Shown here: positions 1 to 6,895 of the stretch, piece by piece
Layout of the letters: every line of letters starts with the position of its first letter
How positions within the stretch are numbered: the stretch's first letter is position 1
DNA from: a virus
Length of the DNA stretch: 25,828 bases
IMG/VR virus record: IMGVR_UViG_3300047457_000031
Location: 1 to 25,828 of that record
Strand: one strand, 5' to 3'
Notes under the pieces: model-generated
What the model saw: only the letters and a program-made list of their open reading frames with translations
Told to the model about the DNA's origin: nothing
The model's database searches: none
Made by a program: the position numbers and the translations under genes

Positions 1-77
1 ATATTATATAATATATATATTATAGCTGAGCGGAGGAGAAGCCGCAAGGTTATTTTATCGGACTCGGAACAGCACAA
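1..77. other. AT-rich non-coding stretch downstream of the late operon
   Basis: No coding region is visible here. The first 24 bases consist only of A and T and contain a perfect 18-base palindrome at 7-24 (TATAATATATATATTATA). The remainder (25-77) holds a short GCGG/CCGC inverted repeat at 30-45. The stretch lies just beyond the late-operon terminator, so it is probably the junction between two transcription units; the promoter candidate at 19-47 is listed separately. Confidence 0.6.
19..47 (-). promoter_or_regulatory. Candidate sigma70-type promoter reading left out of the window
   Basis: On the minus strand a perfect -10 hexamer TATAAT (24 down to 19) is preceded by TTGCGG (47 down to 42) with exactly 17 bases between them. 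The -35 matches the consensus TTGACA only in its first three bases. It sits immediately after the late terminator, where a promoter for the next unit would be expected; transcription would start near base 12. The surrounding AT-only tract makes a chance TATAAT fairly likely, so this is a moderate call. Confidence 0.45.
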
Positions 78-122
78 AAGACCCCCCTTCCTAAGGTAAT
101 CACCTTAAGTCGGGGGGTTTCT
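76..122 (-). terminator. Rho-independent terminator of the late operon, possibly bidirectional
   Basis: A long stem-loop: CCCCCC at 82-87 pairs with GGGGGG at 112-117, extended by A81-T118; an inner 6-bp stem 92-97/102-107 closes an AATC loop at 98-101, with a few mismatches between the two stems. On the minus strand the stem is followed by CTTTT (80 down to 76), on the plus strand by TTTCTT. It lies 46 bases beyond the stop of the last gene (holin candidate) and ends the uninterrupted minus-strand gene run. Confidence 0.88.
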
Positions 123-167
123 TGTCTCTAAAGGGCGTTTAAAGCCGTTTAAAGGGTATTCTACGGG

Positions 168-353
168 CTAGCGTGCGCCTCTTCCAAACTCTGTAGCCGA
201 TGGGTCGAGCCACTTTAGGACAGGCCCGAGGAACCCAGCGAGGGCTGCCATTCCGAGTGTCTTCAAGTCAGTCTCTCCTGCTAGGTAGAGTGCGATTGCA
301 GCTGAGGCTGCAGCACGGAACCATGTCAGCGATACTTGCTTTAGTGCTTCCAT
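168..353 (-). CDS. Holin candidate (61 aa, two membrane segments)
   Basis: Small hydrophobic protein, likely the holin that permeabilises the inner membrane so that the endolysin can reach the wall. Two hydrophobic segments can be seen, about residues 9-26 (rich in Ala, starting after TWFR) and 33-49 (ending in KWLDP), with a charged stretch GETDLK between them and a basic tail ending RGAR. ATG directly follows the TAA stop of the endolysin gene with no spacer, so the two are probably translationally coupled. It is the last gene before the terminator, the usual place of a lysis gene. The pattern resembles small actinophage holins; assignment rests on size, topology and position, not on a catalytic motif. 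Confidence 0.7.
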   Translation of the reverse strand: MEALKQVSLTWFRAAASAAIALYLAGETDLKTLGMAALAGFLGPVLKWLDPSATEFGRGAR

Positions 354-875
354 TTATTTTGCCTTTCGTTTTGTGTTGTGAATCTTACAGCAGGTGCACA
401 CCGCTGGTACCTCAGGAAGCGGAAGCTTCTTGGTAGGTACAGGTGCTAGCTTTGCAGCTAACTGATTCACAATCTTTGGTTGATTCATCCACCAGAACCA
501 AGGGCTAGTGTCATTAGCCATATCAGGGTTGATAGAAATATGAAGATGCTTAGTGTGGCCGTTGCTACCAGTGTAAACACGATTGCCAGACTTAGCATGC
601 TTGCGCGACCAAATTTTTTTATTGAAGATAAGGTAGGAAACCCGCTCATCTTCTTTAAGCTTCTCGAATATCTGGGCACAGTCAACCCCGTTCTTGGGGT
701 CGTGTGTCAAATCAACAGCAAGACCCGTGTTGTGGTCGGAATTCGGACTGGCTTTCTGATGCGCCAGTGATGGTAATAATCCGTCGGACAGTTTCTTGCG
801 CTTCGGCCAGAGTGCTGTCGCCTGACGGAGAACAGCAATAGCTGCAGGACTCGCGGCCTTCACTACATGTTTCAT
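354..875 (-). CDS. Endolysin: M15-like zinc peptidase
   Basis: Probable cell-wall peptidase that cuts peptidoglycan peptides at the end of infection. The zinc-site pattern of the M15/VanY-like fold is visible: SDHNTG with His48, then AVDL with Asp55, and HLHIS near the end of the domain with His112 as third ligand (His110 adjacent). YLIFNKKIWS at 81-90 is the strand usually seen between them. The catalytic part fills residues 1-120; the C-terminal 50 residues are Pro/Lys-rich with a CTCC cluster (160-163) and a basic end, possibly wall or membrane association. No separate wall-binding domain and no signal peptide are seen, so it depends on a holin. It sits between a membrane protein gene and the holin candidate. 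Exact cleavage site (D-Ala-D-Ala versus L-Ala-D-Glu) cannot be told. Confidence 0.82.
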   Translation of the reverse strand: MKHVVKAASPAAIAVLRQATALWPKRKKLSDGLLPSLAHQKASPNSDHNTGLAVDLTHDPKNGVDCAQIFEKLKEDERVSYLIFNKKIWSRKHAKSGNRVYTGSNGHTKHLHISINPDMANDTSPWFWWMNQPKIVNQLAAKLAPVPTKKLPLPEVPAVCTCCKIHNTKRKAK

Positions 876-1079
876 TCATTTCCTCAATGCTTCCTTGACT
901 AAGTCTGTTAGAAAATCTACTTTGTCTTCCAAGGCATTAACCTTGTCTTTGATACTTGACCCACCGTTGGGCTTGAGCTCCGACAGATAATGTTTAGTTA
1001 AATGTTTAACCCCCATTGCTAGAGCAGTAGCAAGGGTAGTAATGGATACGGCTAATCCAGCCCAATCAGTAAGTGACAT
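876..1079 (-). CDS. Small membrane protein of the lysis cassette (67 aa)
   Basis: One N-terminal membrane segment (about residues 5-24, AGLAVSITTLATALAMG), then a basic turn (KHLTKHYL) and a C-terminal helix with heptad-like pattern (NALEDKVDFLTDLVKEAL, 49-66) that looks like a coiled coil. ATG starts one base after the stop of the 659-aa gene, and its stop abuts the endolysin start. Position and topology suggest a lysis accessory protein: a second holin-like or antiholin protein, or a spanin-like protein. It could instead be a small virion membrane protein. Function not recognised with certainty. Confidence 0.7.
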   Translation of the reverse strand: MSLTDWAGLAVSITTLATALAMGVKHLTKHYLSELKPNGGSSIKDKVNALEDKVDFLTDLVKEALRK

Positions 1080-1080
1080 T

Positions 1081-3060
1081 TTATACGGTCCTTATAGTCA
1101 TAGTTAAGATACCACCATAACCAGTAAATCCTCTGTCAGGTGGTGTCATGCGAGTGAATGTGATTTGTTCAATGATACATTGGCGTGACTCACCAGTGGT
1201 TAAGTCTTGCCATGTGACAACATCCCCATTCTGTTCAATCTCTTCAAGCTGACCGATTCTGTCAAAGGCTCGTCCTTCATAACCAACCATGACATTGTAC
1301 TTGTCAGTCTCTACATCGAAGCAGTAGACAGGGAATCTTATTACTCGCTGGCGAGGTGTAGCAATTGTCGCCTTAGCTTGATAGCCCTTAAAGATAGGGC
1401 CTTTAGTATTGTCAGTTCCGTCCCTGTACATAATAAATTTATATGCTATGTATTCTTGTGAGCCAGTAGGCTGTGTTGTAGTTACCTCAACAGGCGGTAC
1501 TGTGGCATCATATGAGATGACATCATACTCGGTGCCGTCTTTATCTACAGTTTCTAGTGTCATAGAACCATAGGTAAAATCACCGCGTCCAAGCAGACGC
1601 TTGAAGTTCTTAGGCTCTAATGTATTGTAACGAATGTAGCCTGTAGTTAGGTATCCTGTTGGCATAAGAGCGCCAGTAGATTGACTGTACACATAACCAT
1701 TAGCAGATGATGCGTAGGTAGTACAGTAAGCAAGTCGGTCGGTTGTACCCAAGAAACCACAAGAGGTAGTCTGATGACCAGTTACTCCTGTGTAATACAG
1801 GTCATTGGCATAAGCAAAGCTTAGTGGTGATAGCTCATTAGATAAATCAATACGGATTACTCCAGGCTCACCATCAACACCGGTAGCACACCAGATAAAA
1901 TTCTCACGGGCAGCAAAGTCATAGCAAGGCTGGCTAGTTTCTACCATTAGTGGGCCATAGGTAAGTGAACCATCTTGGTCAGAGACTGTAGCAATACGAA
2001 TACCCTTGCTAGTACCAATAGCCATGTAGCCTAGGTAGTAGTAGATATCGTGGACAATTTCACCAACAGGTAGCTCTGCTGCCACAACTGCTGAGGTTAG
2101 CGTTGGCATTGCTCCTGCTGTAGTCAGTGTAAACTTCTGAATGGTTGATTGAATGCCATTGAAGCCCGCTATGTAGATAGCAGGGCCTGACGCCGTAATG
2201 CTGGTATAGACATGGCTAGTGTCAGGGTGTGTGTAGACTGCTGTAGGCAGTGCTGATGTTGCTGATGTGAATTCATAGACACCATTGTTAGCGCACATAA
2301 CGATACGCTCTTTAATAAACTCCATCACTGCATTGGTTACAGTAATACCATTAGCCGTAAACATAACTGTTGGAGATGTAGTAGATGTACCAGTCAGTGC
2401 CTTCTTGTTTACTTCTAGCTTACCCGATGGGCCAGTATCGTTAGTTACCCAATAGGCTGTAACTCCATCATCGCAAATAGCATAGACTTTATCATCTGTG
2501 CCAGCATTGTAGTCAATGAAGTGAGTAACAGTTCCAGAAGTATCAATCTTATCTACATCGTACTCATCGTGTAGCAAGATACCATCGGTATTGTTCCATC
2601 TAATAGAGCGGATGAACTGATGGGAGCGAGCATTGGATGCAATAGCTCCAGTTACTTCATGTCCCTGTGTGCTGTTAGGAAGAAGCGTAGCTTCACCTTT
2701 AGTCCAGACATCTATACCTTTGCTGTCAGCAAACTGGAATGTACCTTCCCCTGGAATTAAAGCAGGGTCATAGAATACAATACCAGTTCCATCATGGAAG
2801 GATGACTGGCTTCGTAGCCACCAACCAGTAAGTGATTGCTCGCCTGGCTCTGTCTGATTATCAAATTGGTCTTTACGATAAGGCGCAGTCTGACGGATAT
2901 AAGGGTTCTGGTCGCTAATAGCGTAGATAAACGGCATGCCGCCGATAGCTACATCGTATGCTATATCAGTGTTCTGCCAAATGGAAGCATCCGAAAGTAC
3001 GCCAACATCTACCGCAACGGCACGCGTTGCACGACCTTCGGTAATATCACGACCAGCCAC
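1081..3060 (-). CDS. Large tail protein, beta-propeller/nozzle-like (659 aa)
   Basis: Structural tail protein, probably the tube or nozzle of a short tail, comparable in position and style to podovirus tail tubular protein B, though I cannot show homology. Start is GTG at 3058-3060 with the Shine-Dalgarno AGGAG a few bases upstream. The body (about 100-430) is a run of short beta-rich blocks of propeller type, e.g. KVYAICDDGVTAYWVTND, VMCANNGVYEFTS, AIYIAGFNG, YMAIGTSKGIRIATV, NFIWCATGVDGEPGVIRID. The C-terminal ~100 residues form a distinct domain (YNVMVGYEGRAFDRIGQL ... TRMTPPDRGFTGYGG) of the kind used for attaching distal tail parts. It follows the glycosyltransferase and precedes the lysis genes. 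Alternative: a minor tail protein of unknown fold. Confidence 0.68.
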   Translation of the reverse strand: MAGRDITEGRATRAVAVDVGVLSDASIWQNTDIAYDVAIGGMPFIYAISDQNPYIRQTAPYRKDQFDNQTEPGEQSLTGWWLRSQSSFHDGTGIVFYDPALIPGEGTFQFADSKGIDVWTKGEATLLPNSTQGHEVTGAIASNARSHQFIRSIRWNNTDGILLHDEYDVDKIDTSGTVTHFIDYNAGTDDKVYAICDDGVTAYWVTNDTGPSGKLEVNKKALTGTSTTSPTVMFTANGITVTNAVMEFIKERIVMCANNGVYEFTSATSALPTAVYTHPDTSHVYTSITASGPAIYIAGFNGIQSTIQKFTLTTAGAMPTLTSAVVAAELPVGEIVHDIYYYLGYMAIGTSKGIRIATVSDQDGSLTYGPLMVETSQPCYDFAARENFIWCATGVDGEPGVIRIDLSNELSPLSFAYANDLYYTGVTGHQTTSCGFLGTTDRLAYCTTYASSANGYVYSQSTGALMPTGYLTTGYIRYNTLEPKNFKRLLGRGDFTYGSMTLETVDKDGTEYDVISYDATVPPVEVTTTQPTGSQEYIAYKFIMYRDGTDNTKGPIFKGYQAKATIATPRQRVIRFPVYCFDVETDKYNVMVGYEGRAFDRIGQLEEIEQNGDVVTWQDLTTGESRQCIIEQITFTRMTPPDRGFTGYGGILTMTIRTV

Positions 3061-3068
3061 TTATTCTC

Positions 3069-3791
3069 CTAGCCTTGTTGTTCTTTTAATTTTTCTTTCA
3101 ACTGCTCATTAGTCCAGTACATAGCATAGTAGTCATAGTCTAAGCTAAAGCGCTTCATGTGCTTGACTAGAGCCCCAGTATGGGCGTGTAGTGGAATACC
3201 TGCTGCCTTCATTCTACGGAAGAAGATGATGTCTTCGCCGATGAACTTATCGTCATCGCCGTCTCCGCGTTCCATAAACATAGACTGTCCCGGGAACTTC
3301 TCACGCATCTTTGGTATGATAGACTTATGCATTAGCACAAACCCAAAGCCAGCTGAGTCACACTTGATGACTTCATCATGAGGTAGTGGGTGATGGTACT
3401 TAACCTGGAACTCACTGATGTCATCAAAGAGTACAGGGAAAGGACGCATAAGCGTACTCTCATTCTCCTTAGAGATGAAGTACACACCACTAACAACAGG
3501 ACGGTTAATCTTGTCTGCTGTCTTCCAGAGTTTCTGCATTGACTCTAGGTTCAGTACTATATCTGAATCTACCCAGAGTAGCCAGTCTGTCTTAATCTTA
3601 TCTGCCCAATGGTCAAAGAGTACTTGGCGTTGTCTGCCAATCTGATTGCCTTGGACTCGGATACTGGTGTGAATCGGCATACCGTTGGCTGGGCCAGCAA
3701 GTACTGCTGTCATCAACCCTTCGGTAAACTTACCGTCGGTAGTACCGTTGTCACACCAGCCAATTGCTACTGTGTCTGACTTGCCTATCAT
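3069..3791 (-). CDS. Glycosyltransferase, GT-A fold (240 aa)
   Basis: Predicted nucleotide-sugar glycosyltransferase. The GT-A metal/nucleotide-binding DxD motif is visible as WVDSDIVL (Asp75-Ser-Asp77), after an N-terminal strand with VAIGWCDNG (8-16) and the helix QIGRQRQVLFDHW. Downstream are an acceptor-side motif IGEDIIFFRRM, which resembles the ED-x-x-x-F-x-R signature of family-2-like enzymes, and HAHTGALVKH near the C-terminus. About 240 residues is a complete single-domain enzyme; no membrane segment is seen, so it should be cytoplasmic. Its ATG has the Shine-Dalgarno AGGGG. It sits between fibre genes and the tail protein, so glycosylation of virion fibres, or of the host surface to block superinfection, is plausible; the acceptor is unknown. 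Confidence 0.8.
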   Translation of the reverse strand: MIGKSDTVAIGWCDNGTTDGKFTEGLMTAVLAGPANGMPIHTSIRVQGNQIGRQRQVLFDHWADKIKTDWLLWVDSDIVLNLESMQKLWKTADKINRPVVSGVYFISKENESTLMRPFPVLFDDISEFQVKYHHPLPHDEVIKCDSAGFGFVLMHKSIIPKMREKFPGQSMFMERGDGDDDKFIGEDIIFFRRMKAAGIPLHAHTGALVKHMKRFSLDYDYYAMYWTNEQLKEKLKEQQG

Positions 3792-3807
3792 TGTCCCCTA
3801 CTTTCTA

Positions 3808-4032
3808 TTACTTACCTAGTGCTGCGATTTCATCTGCAGTCAAGCCGAGTGCTGCAAGTTTGGCTTCTGCTGCTGCCTTGGCTTCTGCCTTGGCTTGTGC
3901 TGCTGCTTCCTCTTGAGCCTTCTGCTCAGCGTATGCTGCTGCATCTGCTTCCATCTGTGCGATTTCCTCGGCAGTAAGTTCTACTTCAGTAGTAACTCCT
4001 GTGGAGCAATCAACTACGAGTTTTGTTGGCAT
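3808..4032 (-). CDS. Small Ala/Glu-rich coiled-coil protein at the end of the fibre genes (74 aa)
   Basis: I start this gene at ATG 4030-4032 (MPTKLVVDCSTG), because AAGGAG lies 6 bases upstream and the preceding gene stops at 4043; a longer reading to 4089 would overlap that gene and lacks a visible Shine-Dalgarno. The N-terminal strand KLVVDCSTGVTTEVEL is followed by LTAEEIAQMEADAAAYAEQ and a long Ala/Glu/Lys/Gln helix (residues about 21-60), closing with LGLTADEIAALGK. Proteins with this 'DCSTG ... LTAEE' layout occur at the end of phage fibre operons; a fibre-associated or assembly role is possible, but the function is not established. Confidence 0.75.
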   Translation of the reverse strand: MPTKLVVDCSTGVTTEVELTAEEIAQMEADAAAYAEQKAQEEAAAQAKAEAKAAAEAKLAALGLTADEIAALGK

Positions 4033-4042
4033 TGTTTTCTCC

Positions 4043-4546
4043 TTATGAGTTCTTGATTCCGTAAAGGGTTGCGGTTGAGTATTGGGCAAAGTTGCCTGAA
4101 TCAGGTGTCAATGTCACACTTGTGATAGCAGCGGTATTAGACCATAGAGCAGCGTTCAAGTATGAAAACACAGTTGTTGTATTAGATTCCGCAACAGCAT
4201 CGGAACTTGACGATTTATTATTACTTCCTGCGTAATTAGGAATATAAATTTCGCTATTGCCAAAAGTGCTAGTTGTTGCGGTGCTGCCTGTTCCCAATAT
4301 CGGGTGTCTTGTTAGTGTTTGACTTCCCGCAGCAGAACCATTGCCGTATAAACCTCTCAAAGAAATGCTGCTCGTAGAACCATTGAAGGTTACATTTATT
4401 TCGGAAGTCACAGATGCTTGGTCAGTTCTCGCAGATACTTTCAAGAGTAAATCTGTGTAAGTAGCAGGAATTGAAGAAAACGATATTGTTGCAGCCCCAC
4501 CTGAACCCACAGTCACAGTCGCTATTGCTACATAAGTGTTTGCCAT
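4043..4546 (-). CDS. Beta-rich adhesin-like tail protein, paralog 3 (167 aa)
   Basis: Small beta-rich protein of the kind found at fibre tips. It starts YVAIATVTVGSGG, continues with FSSIPATYTDLLLKV, and ends TATLYGIKNS. These three blocks recur in the two upstream genes (4556-5038 and 5038-5625), so the three are paralogs from duplication. No catalytic motif. ATG has AAGGAG upstream in a 9-base gap. Ser/Thr/Asn-rich loops between the conserved ends differ strongly from the paralogs, as expected for receptor-binding surfaces. Unlike 5038-5625 it lacks the N-terminal LLVGN peptide, so it may bind another fibre protein rather than the tail itself. Confidence 0.75.
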   Translation of the reverse strand: MANTYVAIATVTVGSGGAATISFSSIPATYTDLLLKVSARTDQASVTSEINVTFNGSTSSISLRGLYGNGSAAGSQTLTRHPILGTGSTATTSTFGNSEIYIPNYAGSNNKSSSSDAVAESNTTTVFSYLNAALWSNTAAITSVTLTPDSGNFAQYSTATLYGIKNS

Positions 4547-4555
4547 AGTATCTCC

Positions 4556-5038
4556 TTATGCTGATTTGATGCCGTAGAGGGTGAAGGTTGAGCCGGAAGC
4601 AAAAGATGTTCCTACTAAAACGGTGATAGAAGTAATTGCGGAAGTAGAGCGCCATAAACCTACGGCCGTTCTTGCTTGCTCGCTCGCAACATTTCCTCTA
4701 GCGATGAATGTTTTGTAGGTAGTTGTATTAGAGTAATTCATAAAGTGATAAATAGTATTTCCTTGTGTAGCGGAATCTAAAACTCCTAAACCTGCGCTAG
4801 TTTGATTACTCGACCTGCTGCTTGATGCGGTAGTTCCATTACCTAATAAAACTGTCCTAGAATAATTTGAGCCAGTATCGCTATTAACTTGAACCGCTAC
4901 TGCTTCTGTTCCAGATGTTGTAACGCCCGCTACAACCAAAACAAGGTCGGTATATGTGCCACTAATTGAAGTAAATGAAACTGTCGCCGCGCTAGTTCCA
5001 AGCGTAGTCGTTGCTATCGGTTCATAAGTTATAGGCAT
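4556..5038 (-). CDS. Beta-rich adhesin-like tail protein, paralog 2 (160 aa)
   Basis: Second of three tandem related beta-rich proteins. Conserved start ITYEPIATTTLGTSAATV, block FTSISGTYTDLVLVVAG (about 22-38) and end FTLYGIKSA. Its start codon overlaps the stop of the upstream gene in TAATG (1 base), so translation is probably coupled. The middle (40-140) is Ser/Thr/Asn-rich and differs from the others. It lacks the N-terminal LLVGN anchor peptide. A single-domain jellyroll-type carbohydrate or receptor-binding role is inferred from composition and context only. Confidence 0.75.
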   Translation of the reverse strand: MPITYEPIATTTLGTSAATVSFTSISGTYTDLVLVVAGVTTSGTEAVAVQVNSDTGSNYSRTVLLGNGTTASSSRSSNQTSAGLGVLDSATQGNTIYHFMNYSNTTTYKTFIARGNVASEQARTAVGLWRSTSAITSITVLVGTSFASGSTFTLYGIKSA

Positions 5039-5625
5039 TATGCTCCTTTGATTCCGTATAAAGCAATATGCGTGTACTGCGCCAATGTGCTAGTGCTTAT
5101 ACTAACATCTATACGGTCAATGGCATTTGTTGATTTCCAATTACCTGAAGTAAATTCAATATCCGAGTTAGAAGTATTTAATTCTTGACCCGATAGAGTT
5201 CTTGTAACCTTATATTTATTGGTATTTGTATAGTCTAAAATATCCATAATTACAGCAGAACCAATACTTGCCGTTGATGGAATTCCATAACCTCTAGATG
5301 AAACAAATAATGCGCTGTAATTTATACGAGCGTCTGCGCCGACAGAAGTTCCATTTCCGTTCATACGGTGATTATCATAATTAGTAGAACCTGAGTCATT
5401 ATTGAAGCGAACAAACATTGTATTTGATGCCGTTGCCCTTGCAAACATACGCAGTTGGAGATGGGCATAAGTGCTAGGGATTGAACTGAAAGTAATTACA
5501 GATGAAGTGCTTCCAGCACCAACCGTTCCTGTAGCAATGGACTCAAATCCAGCAGGGTCAAATGCTGTATTACCCACTAGCAGATTACCTCTGCGTAGTT
5601 TGTTTTTTATGCTGACTACAGCCAT
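5038..5625 (-). CDS. Beta-rich adhesin-like tail protein with LLVGN N-terminus, paralog 1 (195 aa)
   Basis: Two-part protein. Residues 1-22 (SIKNKLRRGNLLVGNTAF) match the N-termini of the two glycine-rich proteins encoded upstream, and the rest (from FESIATGTVGAGSTS, then FSSIPSTYAHLQLRM, to HIALYGIKGA) is the same beta-rich domain as in the next two genes. So a common N-terminal peptide carries different bodies, which points to an attachment peptide plus an adhesin. The middle contains FVRFNNDSGSTNYDNHRMNG, a loop pattern typical of such small lectin-like tail domains. TAATG couples it to the upstream 120-aa gene. No enzymatic motif. Confidence 0.78.
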   Translation of the reverse strand: MAVVSIKNKLRRGNLLVGNTAFDPAGFESIATGTVGAGSTSSVITFSSIPSTYAHLQLRMFARATASNTMFVRFNNDSGSTNYDNHRMNGNGTSVGADARINYSALFVSSRGYGIPSTASIGSAVIMDILDYTNTNKYKVTRTLSGQELNTSNSDIEFTSGNWKSTNAIDRIDVSISTSTLAQYTHIALYGIKGA

Positions 5626-5987
5626 TAGGCTACTACCTCATCCCAAGATAGGGTTGATTCATTCCACTTGTACATCTTGCCATCAGTCGGATAAGCAACT
5701 GGTGGCTGCCATCTAGCATCAGCATCTAGTGTCCAAGAAGGGTATGGCTGAGGGGCATAGAACCAGTCATTTGCTACATCATAAGTATACCCGATGCCTG
5801 CATAGTTTTTACGGATAGTACCGTTGTAGGAAGTCTGCTTCCATTTAGTATCCTCACCAAAGAGTGACTTACAGAAGATAACTCCTTTGGCTTCAGTCTC
5901 AACGCCATCTAATAAGAGTTCATCATTAGCCACCACAATTACCTGTGTGACTACATTGTTGTCGTCTAGTTGTGCAAAGTGTGCCAT
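5625..5987 (-). CDS. Phage tail-region protein of unknown function (120 aa)
   Basis: I start at ATG 5985-5987 (MAHFAQLDDNNVVTQVIVV), which overlaps the previous TAA as TAATG like its neighbours; an in-frame start 10 codons further up would lie inside the upstream gene. The sequence has the pattern FAQLDxNNVVxQVIVV, CKSLFGEDTKW, QTSYNGTIRKNYAGIGYTYD and a Pro/Trp-rich end (PYPSWTLDADARWQPPVAYP) followed by YKWNESTLSWDE. I recognise this family from many marine and freshwater phages, where it stands among tail-fibre genes; no biochemical role is known to me. It sits between a glycine-rich adhesin and a beta-rich adhesin, so a structural tail role is likely. Confidence 0.82.
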   Translation of the reverse strand: MAHFAQLDDNNVVTQVIVVANDELLLDGVETEAKGVIFCKSLFGEDTKWKQTSYNGTIRKNYAGIGYTYDVANDWFYAPQPYPSWTLDADARWQPPVAYPTDGKMYKWNESTLSWDEVVA

Positions 5988-6895
5988 TATATTGTTATAC
6001 TCCCGCTTCCTGTCCAAACATAATAAGTATATCCACCTGATACTGTTCTTGTTGGTGAACCTGTAGTTGAAGTTGCCGTATATGTGCCACTTACCCTAAT
6101 AATCACAATTCCACTTCCACCATTAGCAGATTGGTTTTGACCTCCACCTGAACCACCACCGCCGCCTGTATTAGCACTTCCAGCAGTTGCTGCAGCACCA
6201 CCCCAAGTTCCGCCATTACCACCGCCACCTATACCACCTGTTCCTGCTGTACCTGCTTCAACACCAGAACCGCCGCCGCCAGCGTAATATCCACTTGCTC
6301 CTGTGCTTGTTGCAGAAGCCCAAGTAGACCAAGTATTCAAACCTGTTCCGCCATTACCAGCAGTAGTTCCTGACGCTGATGTTCCTGCCGTACCTGCGCC
6401 ACCGCCTCCACCACCGCCAAAAAATGTTCCGCTTCTCAGACCGCCACCACCAGCATTTCCATAACCAGTTGCCCCGCCTGATGTTCCTTGTGTTGCCGCA
6501 CCACCTGATGTTGTATTACCTGATGATGTTCCCATAGAACCACCACCGCCAGAACCTCCAGCAACACCATTGTTTCCTGTAGTAGACCAATATCCACCAC
6601 CACCACCACCGTTAGCAGTAATAGTGTCAAATACGGAGTTACCGCCACTTCCACCATTAGCAACAGTTGTTCCTGGGTGTGTTCCACCTGCGCCAACAGT
6701 AACTGTGTATGTTGTATTGAGTGTAACGCTCCTACTATCTTGTTGTGCTAATCCACCAGCACCGCCTGCTCCAGCGTAGTAGTAACCACCAGCACCGCCA
6801 CCAGCAACTACAAGAACATCAATAGTAAGTAATGGAGCGTTACCAACAAGTAGGCTACGGCTAAATGTTCCGTTCTTAAGACTTCTAATTGCCAT
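5987..6895 (-). CDS. Glycine-rich adhesin-like tail protein, paralog B (302 aa)
   Basis: N-terminal peptide SLKNGTFSRSLLVGN (5-19), then a strand VLVVAGGGAGG, and a long glycine-rich core (about 32-255) with many GGGG and GGxGG runs broken by short Thr/Ser/Asn loops; inside it YTVTVGAGG. The end is SGIVIIRVSG followed by ASTTGSPTRT-like strands and GSGSIT. This is the layout of glycine-rich phage adhesin domains, where glycine runs can pack as polyglycine-II helices and the loops between them bind the receptor. Very similar in plan to the next gene upstream (6895-7788). Couples through TAATG on both sides. The role as receptor-binding protein is inference. Confidence 0.8.
   Translation of the reverse strand: MAIRSLKNGTFSRSLLVGNAPLLTIDVLVVAGGGAGGYYYAGAGGAGGLAQQDSRSVTLNTTYTVTVGAGGTHPGTTVANGGSGGNSVFDTITANGGGGGGYWSTTGNNGVAGGSGGGGSMGTSSGNTTSGGAATQGTSGGATGYGNAGGGGLRSGTFFGGGGGGGAGTAGTSASGTTAGNGGTGLNTWSTWASATSTGASGYYAGGGGSGVEAGTAGTGGIGGGGNGGTWGGAAATAGSANTGGGGGSGGGQNQSANGGSGIVIIRVSGTYTATSTTGSPTRTVSGGYTYYVWTGSGSITI

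Noticed and set aside
20-77. Possible tRNA on either strand (GCTGAGCGG and TTCCGAGTCC look tRNA-like)
   Set aside because: No acceptor stem, no anticodon arm and no proper T-loop can be arranged on either strand.
4422-4655. Minus-strand frame across the junction of two beta-rich adhesin genes
   Set aside because: Out of frame with two paralogous genes whose patterns are clear; Cys/His/Phe-rich nonsense composition.
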